Source of the DNA: Actinomycetota bacterium | GTDB taxonomy: Bacteria > Actinomycetota > Actinomycetes > Mycobacteriales > Jatrophihabitantaceae | Direction: 5' to 3' | DNA: 14,544 bases | Assembly: GCA_019241805.1 (NCBI GenBank) | Contig: JAFAWL010000334.1 | Coordinates: 1 to 14,544, forward strand | Part shown: in pieces, positions 7,786 to 13,634 of the stretch | How the letters are laid out: each line of letters starts with the position of its first letter | How positions within the stretch are numbered: position 1 is the first letter of the stretch | Notes under the pieces: generated by a model | What the model saw: the letters and a program-made list of their open reading frames with translations, nothing else | Database searches by the model: none | What the model was told of the DNA's origin: nothing | Translations under genes and position numbers: made by a program

Positions 7786-9285
7786 CTAGTTCTTGGGGAG
7801 ATTCAGCTTCGACAGGTCCGGCATCGTCATGCCCGGCGGCAGCGAGGGCGGCACGCCGCCGCCGGGCCCGAAAGCGCCGGGGAACCCGGCCGGCAGGCGC
7901 GGTGGAGTCGGTCCCCGACCGCCTTTCTTACCTTTGCGGCCCTTACTCGATTTCGTGGCGCTGCGCCGCCGCATTCCGGGCAGGCTACCTCCGAGCTGCG
8001 ACATCATCTTGCGCGCCTCGACGAACCGGTCGACGAGCTGATTGACGTCGCTGACCTGCATGCCCGACCCCTTGGCGATGCGCAGCCGCCGCGACCCGTT
8101 GATCAACTTGGGATTCGCGCGTTCGGCGGGCGTCATCGAGCGAATGATCGCGGCCGTGCGGTCGAGGTCGCGGTCGTCGACCTGCGCGAGCGCATCTTTC
8201 ATCTGACCCATGCCCGGCATCATCCCGAGCAGGTTTCCGATCGGGCCCATCTTGCGAATGGTTTGTAGCTGCTCGAGAAAGTCCTCCAGCGTGAAGTCTT
8301 TGCCCGACATCAACTTGGCCGCGGTCTTCTCCGCTTCGGCCTCGTCGAAGTGCTTCTGCGCCTGCTCGATCAGCGTGAGCATGTCACCCATCCCGAGGAT
8401 GCGTGAGGCCATCCGATCGGGGTGGAAGACGTCGAAATCCGCGAGCTTCTCGCCGTTGGAGGCGAACATGATCGGCTGACCGGTGACCTCGCGGACCGAC
8501 AGTGCCGCGCCGCCACGAGCATCACCATCGAGCTTGGTCAGCACCACGCCGCTGAAGCCGACTCCGTCGCGGAATGCCTCAGCGGTGTTCACCGCGTCCT
8601 GACCGACCATGGCATCGACCACGAACAAGATCTCCTGCGGATCGACGGCATCCCGGATCGCGGCGGCCTGCGCCATCATCTCCGCATCGATACCCAGCCG
8701 ACCGGCCGTGTCGACGATGACCATGTCGTGCTGGGCGCGCTGCGCGAACGAAATCGACTCCCGGGCCACCTTCACCGGATCGCCGACACCGTTACCCGGT
8801 TCCGGGGCATAGACCGCAACGCCGGCGCGCTCGCCGACGACCTGCAGCTGGTTGACGGCGTTGGGGCGTTGCAGGTCGCAGGCGACCAACACCGGAGTGT
8901 GGCCTTGTTCGGCCAGCCAGTGGGCCAGCTTGCCGGCCAATGTCGTCTTGCCGGCGCCCTGCAGCCCGGCGAGCATGATGACGGTCGGCGGGTTCTTGGC
9001 AAAGCGCAGCCGGCGGGTCTCGCCGCCGAGTACCCGGATCAGCTCCTCGTTGACGATCTTGATGACTTGCTGCGCGGGATTGAGCGCGCGCGACACCTCC
9101 TCGCCCCGGGCGCGTTCCTTGATCGCGTTGATGAAGCCGCGGACGACCGGCAGCGCGACGTCGGCTTCGAGCAGCGCGATGCGGATCTCGCGAGCTGTCG
9201 CGTCGATATCGGCCTCGGACAGCCGGCCCTTACCGCGCAAGCCGGTGAAAACCTTGTTCAAGCGATCGGACAACGTGTCGAACAC
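7786..9285 (-). CDS. ffh: Signal recognition particle protein Ffh
   Basis: Ffh is the SRP GTPase. With 4.5S/SRP RNA it binds signal sequences of nascent membrane and secreted proteins and docks with FtsY. The 499-residue protein has the N-domain (1-95, with ALLEADVALPVVRGF), the G-domain with P-loop GLQGAGKTT (107-115), DLQRPNAVNQ, DTAGR (192-196), TKLDGDARGG (250-259), and a Met-rich M-domain (GPIGNLLGMMPGMGQMK, then RIAKGSGMQVSDVNQL). The C-terminal tail is basic, then Gly/Pro-rich (KGRKGKKGGRG), longer than in E. coli and usual for actinobacteria. The start is the GTG at 9285 (VFDTLSDRL), with GAGAGG 6 bases ahead. The frame stays open up to 9597, but the extra residues have no SRP similarity and the opposite strand carries another gene there. 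The SRP RNA gene is not in the window. Confidence 0.97.
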   Translation of the reverse strand: MFDTLSDRLNKVFTGLRGKGRLSEADIDATAREIRIALLEADVALPVVRGFINAIKERARGEEVSRALNPAQQVIKIVNEELIRVLGGETRRLRFAKNPPTVIMLAGLQGAGKTTLAGKLAHWLAEQGHTPVLVACDLQRPNAVNQLQVVGERAGVAVYAPEPGNGVGDPVKVARESISFAQRAQHDMVIVDTAGRLGIDAEMMAQAAAIRDAVDPQEILFVVDAMVGQDAVNTAEAFRDGVGFSGVVLTKLDGDARGGAALSVREVTGQPIMFASNGEKLADFDVFHPDRMASRILGMGDMLTLIEQAQKHFDEAEAEKTAAKLMSGKDFTLEDFLEQLQTIRKMGPIGNLLGMMPGMGQMKDALAQVDDRDLDRTAAIIRSMTPAERANPKLINGSRRLRIAKGSGMQVSDVNQLVDRFVEARKMMSQLGGSLPGMRRRSATKSSKGRKGKKGGRGPTPPRLPAGFPGAFGPGGGVPPSLPPGMTMPDLSKLNLPKN

Positions 9286-9476
9286 GGACGGCCTCTCGGT
9301 TGTAGACGAGTCGTCCCTCAGGGTACGGACCTGATGCTGTCGCCGCGCGCCATCCGTCGATGCTCGATGGGTCCTCCCCGGCGCCGAGGCCATCCCGCCC
9401 CGCCGCCATCCCGCCCCCGCCGCCGGCCCGCCAGCGAGGCCGCCCCGAGCGTGCTTAAGATCGGATCGGAGGAGTG
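9286..9476. other. Divergent intergenic region, ffh and unknown gene
   Basis: This 191-base stretch must hold the start signals of ffh (minus) and of the gene at 9477 (plus). On the minus strand TACCCT (9325-9320) fits TAnnnT and would give a leader of about 28 bases containing the GAGAGG site, but there is no -35. On the plus strand TAAGAT (9456-9461) lies just ahead of GGAGG. Both calls are weak. The part from about 9370 to 9450 is a plain CG-rich tract. Confidence 0.25.
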
Positions 9477-9953
9477 ATGTTGCTGTTCGAGGCGCGCCGC
9501 GGATCGGTCGTGGAGATCCGTCCAAGGCTGCGCGATCGGATTTGGGCCCGCGTGCATGCGGATCGGATCGACCACGAGCTGGCATCAGGAGCCTCACCCG
9601 ACACCGACCTGGGTCGGGCGCTCCGGGCTCAGCGACTGTGCCGGTCTGGTGCGCGTCGGGAGCTCGCGGTGGGAATCGAGCGAACCGTCGCCCAGTCCCG
9701 ATGCAACCGATCGAGTGCTCGGGGTGCTGGGCCGTTCAACCGGGCCGCCGTCAGCGCCGCGGCCGACGAGCTCATCGAACTCCGCGACCGCCTGTTGGCC
9801 GACCGAATCGTGTCGGCCCACGGGCTGGCCCAGGTGCGACAGCTACTGACTGAGCCCGCGGGACCTCTGTATCGCTCGGGCGGATCCGACCTAGCCTTGG
9901 TCGCGCGGTCGCTGATCGCCTCCCTCGAGTGCGCTGACACACTCGCCGTCTAG
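9477..9953 (+). CDS. Conserved-looking actinobacterial protein of unknown function
   Basis: I do not recognise a named family. The 158-residue protein is soluble, Arg/Ala/Leu-rich and mostly helical, with no signal peptide or membrane segment. The N-terminal half (IRPRLRDRIWARVHADRID, then ALRAQRL) and the late VRQLLTEPAGPLYR segment look like a type often seen as an unnamed actinobacterial protein; that is memory of a general pattern, not a search result. Third-position GC is high across the frame, supporting coding. A perfect GGAGG (9468-9472) precedes it, but several starts fit: GTG 9474, ATG 9477 (spacing 4) and TTG 9480 (spacing 7). I chose ATG. The gene runs divergently from ffh, and a hairpin follows its stop, so it is probably a single-gene unit. 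Confidence 0.6.
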   Translation: MLLFEARRGSVVEIRPRLRDRIWARVHADRIDHELASGASPDTDLGRALRAQRLCRSGARRELAVGIERTVAQSRCNRSSARGAGPFNRAAVSAAADELIELRDRLLADRIVSAHGLAQVRQLLTEPAGPLYRSGGSDLALVARSLIASLECADTLAV

Positions 9954-9975
9954 TACCGATCACGCCGCGTATCAC

Positions 9976-9989
9976 CGGCCTCCGGGCCG
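9976..9989 (+). terminator. Hairpin after the unknown gene
   Basis: CGGCC (9976-9980), loop TCCG, GGCCG (9985-9989) lies 22 bases past the stop at 9953 and is followed by the pyrimidine-rich TCTCTACCTTGTC. The stem is only 5 bp, so this is a moderate terminator candidate. Confidence 0.4.
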
Positions 9990-10038
9990 TCTCTACCTTG
10001 TCAGGTCGAACTCGACGAGGGGCGGCCGGCGAGGCGCG

Positions 10039-10230
10039 ATGACCACGACACAGGCGCTGATCCGAATGCCCAAAAACGCGAACTGCCCGACGCGGCTGCC
10101 GCGCCTGCGGACAGGAGCCGTCCCGCCGAACGCCTCCGACACGGCGCTGGAAGCCCGCGGACTCGACCCCGAGCAGCTTCGTCTGATCGCGCGACTGCTC
10201 GCCGACGAGAGCGCGCTCGCGCCGATCTGA
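10039..10230 (+). CDS. Small ORF, 63-residue protein of unknown function
   Basis: The small frame starts MTTTQALIRMPKNANC and ends with a likely amphipathic helix, ARGLDPEQLRLIARLLADES. No known motif, membrane segment or signal is seen. Support for coding comes from about 84% G or C at third positions, a GAGG site 4 bases before the ATG, and a hairpin starting 14 bases after its TGA, which defines a transcription unit of the right size. The opposite strand is also open across this region (9772-10515) but reads as an Arg-rich shadow. It lies between the unknown gene at 9477 and the GGDEF-EAL gene, in the same direction as both. It could be a small regulator or a chance frame. Confidence 0.45.
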   Translation: MTTTQALIRMPKNANCPTRLPRLRTGAVPPNASDTALEARGLDPEQLRLIARLLADESALAPI

Positions 10231-10244
10231 AGTTGGAAGCAGAG

Positions 10245-10280
10245 GGCCCCGAAACGCCGGGGTCAGCCGGCCTGAGGCCG
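10245..10280 (+). terminator. Two stacked hairpins after the small ORF
   Basis: Hairpin one: GGCCCCG (10245-10251), loop AAACGC, CGGGGTC (10258-10264), 7 bp with one G-U pair. Hairpin two: CGGCC (10268-10272), loop TGA, GGCCG (10276-10280), 5 bp. Only three bases separate them. They follow the small ORF's stop by 14 bases and precede the GGDEF-EAL gene, so they may end one transcript or form part of the next gene's leader. Confidence 0.45.
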
Positions 10281-10307
10281 CTCGGCGGTCGTGTCGCCGG
10301 CGGTCCT

Positions 10308-10321
10308 GGGCGCGCGCGCCC
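10308..10321. repeat. 14-bp perfect alternating CG palindrome
   Basis: GGGCGCGCGCGCCC is a perfect palindrome whose core is alternating GC. It lies upstream of the preferred GGDEF-EAL start at 10384. It could be an operator half-site pair or a local structure, but in DNA this GC-rich a chance origin is also credible. Confidence 0.5.
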
Positions 10322-10383
10322 GGATACGCCGCGCCACCGGCCGAAGCGCTAAATATCGGACGTCGGTTGCCGATGGGATCCGC

Positions 10384-12522
10384 GTGAGCAGACCGGCGAC
10401 CCCGGCCCGGCCCAAGCCGGGCGAATTCAGCCTGCGGACGGTCAGCCTGTCGAGCCTCACCTGGTATCTCACCGTTAGCTGCGGCTTGGGACTGATAGTC
10501 CTGGCCGGATATCACGTAATGACCTCGGCCGGGCTCGACCTCACCGCCGCGCTGATCATGGACGCCGTCCTGCTGGTCGCCCTCGAACTGCTACCGCTGG
10601 TCCAGGGACGGGGCCATGACCCGCAGGGCGTGGTCATGTCGACCGCGTTCACCTGTGCGGTGCTGTTCCTCTGGGGCATCTGGCCGGCCGTCCTCATGAT
10701 CGCGGTGGCCTCGATCGCGGCCGACCTAAACGTCGGCAAGAGCTGGTGGAAGGTCGCGTTCAACCCGGCGCAGTACGCACTGTCGGTTGCGGCGGGCTAT
10801 CTCGTAATGCGCATGGCCGGTCATCCGAGCTCGTTAGCCCATCCCTTGCGCCACTTCGGAGTGTCGGACCTGGGCTGGGCGTTCGGCGTTTGGATGGCCT
10901 ACTTCATCGTCAACCTCGCCCTCGTCGCGGCCGCCGTGTCGTACACCAGCTCGTTCATGCGGGTCATCACCGACGACTACTGGCACTACACGTCGATGAC
11001 CTTCGCTGTGCTCGCTCTCTCACCGCTGATCGTGATCGTCAGCTTGCACGCCTGGGCCCTGACCCCGCTCCTGCTCATTCCGCTGCTGTTGCTCTACCAC
11101 ACCGCCCAGATGTCGCTCGAACGCGAACACGCGGCCGCCCATGACGCGCTGACCGGGCTCGCCAACCGTGACATGTTGCAGTTCACGCTCGGCGAGGCGC
11201 TCGAAGCCTTCCACCACGACGGTCGCAGCTTCGGTCTGCTGCTGATCGACCTCGACGACTTCAAGTTGGTGAACGACACCCTGGGCCACCAGGTCGGCGA
11301 CATGGTGCTGGTGCACTTCGCCGAACGGCTGCGCGGCTGCATCCGTCCGGGCGATCAGGTCTGCCGGCTCGGCGGTGACGAGTTCGCCGTCGTCGTCGCG
11401 GCCGCCGACGAGCAGGACGTGCGAGCCGTCGCCGAGCGGGTTTCGGCGTCCTTCGGTGATCCGTTCGAGCTCGAGGGCGTGCTACTGGAGATCGAGCCGT
11501 CGATCGGTATCGCAGTCTGTCCGCTGCACGGCGTCGACGGCGACACCCTGCTCCGCCACGCCGATGTCGCCATGTATCAGGCCAAGGAAGCCCACACCGG
11601 GATCGAGAGCTATCGGCGCGAGCGGGACGGCAACTCCGCCGACCGACTGAGCCTGATCGGCGAGCTCCGGCAGGCCTTGGAGGACGATGCGATCGAGCTG
11701 CACTACCAGCCCAAACTCACCACCGTCGACGCGTCGGTACTGGGCGTCGAGGCGCTGGTGCGCTGGAACCACCCGCAGCGCGGCTACATTCCGCCTGACT
11801 CGTTCATCCCGCTGGCTGAGCGTTCCGGAATCATGCACCTGCTCACCGAACGGGTCGTGAACCTCGCCCTGGAGCAGATAAGCACCTGGCGCGCTGAAGG
11901 CATGCACGTGCCGATCGCGGTGAACATCTCCCCCGCCGACCTGCTCGGCCGCCGACTGTCGGGCATCGTCACCGCCGGTCTGCGACGCCACGAGATACCA
12001 GCCAGCATGCTGCAGCTGGAGATTACTGAGCGGATGGTGGACCATCACCTCAGCGAGACCAGCCAGGCGCTGTCGGAGTTGCGCGAGCTGGGCGTGACGG
12101 TCAGCCTCGATGACTTCGGCACCGGTTATTCATCCTTGATGCGACTACATGAGCTGCCGGTCGACGAGATCAAGATCGATCGGGCGTTCATCTCGTCTAT
12201 GGGCTCGGGTTCGGCCGCCGAGGGCATCGTGCAGGCGCTGGTCGACCTTGCGCATGCGCTCGGCCTGCCGGCGATCGCCGAGGGAGTCGAAACGCCGGAG
12301 GAATGGCAGCGGTTGCGCGCCTTTCGATGCGACGGTGTCCAGGGTTGGCACGTCGCCGTGCCGATGCCCGGCCCCGACGCCACGATCTGGCTGCGGCGAC
12401 GGCATCCGGACGGCCGGACGGCGCCCAGTAGCCATTCGATGCGCTCGACCAAGGCCGGGCTCGTCGGGAATGGCCCCGGCGCCGGGCGATCGGCGCTGTC
12501 GGCTGTCGGCCGTCCGGACTGA
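10384..12522 (+). CDS. Membrane-bound GGDEF-EAL protein (diguanylate cyclase / c-di-GMP phosphodiesterase)
   Basis: This is a 712-residue bifunctional c-di-GMP enzyme. Residues about 22-242 hold six or more hydrophobic segments (for example TWYLTVSCGLGLIVLAGYHV, ALIMDAVLLVALELLPLV, TPLLLIPLLLLYH), a membrane sensor that matches no named MASE type I can identify. The cyclase domain starts at HDALTGLANR and has IDLDDFKLVND, an intact GGDEF (330-334) and an intact RxxD inhibitory site (RPGD, 321-324), five residues before the GGDEF. The phosphodiesterase domain has EAL (456-458), Asn514, Glu546, DDFGTGYSS (Asp576-Asp577), Lys597, Glu633 and Gln653, so both activities look possible. A Ser/Arg/Gly tail follows. 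I chose the GTG at 10384 because GGGA lies 5 bases upstream; the frame also opens at GTG 10291, which would add 31 basic residues and has no ribosome site. Confidence 0.93.
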   Translation: MSRPATPARPKPGEFSLRTVSLSSLTWYLTVSCGLGLIVLAGYHVMTSAGLDLTAALIMDAVLLVALELLPLVQGRGHDPQGVVMSTAFTCAVLFLWGIWPAVLMIAVASIAADLNVGKSWWKVAFNPAQYALSVAAGYLVMRMAGHPSSLAHPLRHFGVSDLGWAFGVWMAYFIVNLALVAAAVSYTSSFMRVITDDYWHYTSMTFAVLALSPLIVIVSLHAWALTPLLLIPLLLLYHTAQMSLEREHAAAHDALTGLANRDMLQFTLGEALEAFHHDGRSFGLLLIDLDDFKLVNDTLGHQVGDMVLVHFAERLRGCIRPGDQVCRLGGDEFAVVVAAADEQDVRAVAERVSASFGDPFELEGVLLEIEPSIGIAVCPLHGVDGDTLLRHADVAMYQAKEAHTGIESYRRERDGNSADRLSLIGELRQALEDDAIELHYQPKLTTVDASVLGVEALVRWNHPQRGYIPPDSFIPLAERSGIMHLLTERVVNLALEQISTWRAEGMHVPIAVNISPADLLGRRLSGIVTAGLRRHEIPASMLQLEITERMVDHHLSETSQALSELRELGVTVSLDDFGTGYSSLMRLHELPVDEIKIDRAFISSMGSGSAAEGIVQALVDLAHALGLPAIAEGVETPEEWQRLRAFRCDGVQGWHVAVPMPGPDATIWLRRRHPDGRTAPSSHSMRSTKAGLVGNGPGAGRSALSAVGRPD

Positions 12523-12717
12523 GTGGCTCACGTCGAGACAGGGCGGCCCTCGGCAAAGCTCTGGCAAGCCGGGAAGTCCGGCTGCGTCATCCGATCGGCT
12601 GACGGGTCGACCATTACCTACATCCGCGAGCGCTTCGACAAGGGCTTCCGCTCCCCCGTCCCGGCGCACCCGAACGACGCGGGCCACGCCTACATCGCGC
12701 GGGAACCTCGAGCGTGA
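12523..12717 (+). pseudogene. Short frame resembling the C-terminal end of an SGNH/GDSL esterase
   Basis: This 64-codon frame follows the GGDEF-EAL TGA directly and in the same frame, beginning with GTG. The stretch ITYIRERFDKGF then SPVPAHPNDAGHAYIA looks like the last catalytic block of SGNH/GDSL hydrolases, where DxxHPNxxGH carries the catalytic Asp and His. Here the Asp position is Val, and nothing before it resembles the rest of that fold. From about codon 28 to 60 nearly every third base is G or C, so it looks once coding. A one-base shift near 12697-12701 would continue into NLERDLDRL, which fits the usual final helix of such enzymes. No ribosome site precedes the GTG. It is probably a decayed fragment. 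A translated small protein, or an extension reached by readthrough of the TGA, is possible. Confidence 0.35.
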
Positions 12718-12896
12718 TCTCGATCGGCTCAGCGGTGGCGCAGTTCACCGGCGCCGCGGCCTGGGCAGCGGCCCGCTGAGGGGCCGTAACACCGCCATTC
12801 ACAGAAGCACCACGAGCACCATATGATCTTCGTACGGTCGCGCATCACGGGGTGTGTGCGTCGCCGTTCGGTCCGAGACGAAGAGGCGGAGGTGCG
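12718..12896. other. Intergenic leader of the GNAT-like gene
   Basis: Together with the esterase-like fragment, this completes a 374-base stretch between two full genes. The first part (to about 12780) may still hold decayed coding sequence, as two frames stay open briefly. The rest carries the promoter of the next gene and about 60 bases of leader, with no strong hairpin. Confidence 0.5.
12798..12827 (+). promoter_or_regulatory. Housekeeping-type promoter of the GNAT-like gene
   Basis: TTCACA (12798-12803) and TATGAT (12822-12827) are 18 bases apart, each matching the sigma-70/SigA consensus at 5 of 6 positions. It is the best promoter in the window. Transcription would start near 12834, giving a leader of about 60 bases ending in GGAGG. 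Confidence 0.6.
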
Positions 12897-13634
12897 ATGG
12901 GCGCCCCTGCGCTCGCTTGCCTCGTCGTCGACCCCGAGGGGACCGAACTGGCGGCCGCGCGGGAGTGCGAGGCCGAGGTTTTTCTCGACACCTACGGCAA
13001 CACCCACGAGCAGCTGCTGAGCGAATACGGCCCTTACGACAGCTCGTCGGTGTTCATCGCCGTGCTGGACGACACCGGCCGCGCGGTGGGCGCGGTCCGC
13101 CTGATCACTCCGAACGACGTGGGCCTGAAGTCGATCGACGATGTCGGCCGGCCGCCGTGGAACCAGGACGGCCCGCGATCGGCCCGGGCCGCCGGTCTCG
13201 ATCTCGGGCACACGTGGGACGTGGCCACCATAGCGGTACGGCGGGGTGCCGGCGCCGCTCGCGGGCTGGCCGCGGCCGCGCTGTACCACGGGATCTGGGC
13301 GAGCGCCCGGGCCAACGTGGTGCGCTCGATCGTGATGATCATGGATGAGCGCGCGAGACGGTTGCTCTCCGCATCAGGTATCCACACCCAGCGGCTGCCG
13401 GGAACGGCGCCCGGCTACTACCTCGGCTCCGAGAGCAGCACGCCGCTCTACGGGCACCTCGCCGAGATGGCGGTGGCCCAGCGGCGGCTCAACCCCGAAG
13501 CGGCGCGACTGATCGCCGACGGTCGGGGTTTGGAGGGCATTCGGCTGCCCGGTCCGGGGGGCTTCCTGCTTAGGGACCGGCGTCCAGTCGAGCCGGTCGG
13601 TGACGAGCCGCTGCCCTCGGCCCTGACGGCCTAG
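12897..13634 (+). CDS. GNAT-fold protein resembling LuxI/FeeM-type N-acyl signal synthases
   Basis: This 245-residue soluble protein has a motif order like autoinducer synthases and FeeM-type N-acyl amino acid synthases. An N-terminal region rich in acidic residues (about 17-48) ends in SEYGPYDSSS. A strand-turn-strand follows, VFIAVLDDTGRAVGAVRLITP (52-72), then WDVATIAV (107-114) at the position where LuxI proteins have a WE-x-SRFAV block. A helix, ALYHGIWASARANVVRS, and a late strand come next. The N-terminal Arg and Trp residues typical of LuxI are not obvious, so the substrate cannot be inferred. The N-acyltransferase role is an inference. I chose the ATG at 12897 because GGAGG (12888-12892) lies 4 bases ahead and a good promoter sits 70 bases upstream; the frame opens at a GTG at 12852. 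Its 3' end overlaps the convergent EAL gene by 65 bases. It lies between two c-di-GMP enzyme genes. Confidence 0.65.
   Translation: MGAPALACLVVDPEGTELAAARECEAEVFLDTYGNTHEQLLSEYGPYDSSSVFIAVLDDTGRAVGAVRLITPNDVGLKSIDDVGRPPWNQDGPRSARAAGLDLGHTWDVATIAVRRGAGAARGLAAAALYHGIWASARANVVRSIVMIMDERARRLLSASGIHTQRLPGTAPGYYLGSESSTPLYGHLAEMAVAQRRLNPEAARLIADGRGLEGIRLPGPGGFLLRDRRPVEPVGDEPLPSALTA

Noticed and set aside
8422..9477. 351-codon plus-strand frame opposite ffh
   Set aside because: It mirrors the ffh reading frame and extends only because the GC-rich DNA lacks stops.
9286..9597. Upstream extension of ffh by 104 residues
   Set aside because: The extra residues have no SRP similarity, and GTG 9285 has a good ribosome site and begins the conserved N-domain.
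10231..10383. c-di-GMP riboswitch ahead of the cyclase gene
   Set aside because: The hairpins do not show the GEMM core, tetraloop and receptor arrangement, and the region is too GC-rich for confident folding by eye.
9772..10515. 247-codon minus-strand frame across the small ORF and the GGDEF-EAL start
   Set aside because: It is very Arg/Pro-rich with no motif, and it crosses the ends of three plus-strand units including hairpins.
12145..12826. Frames of 180 and 225 codons overlapping the EAL end
   Set aside because: Both are shadows of the EAL domain. Only the last part of the plus-strand frame (after 12701) is of interest, as a possible shifted end of the esterase remnant.
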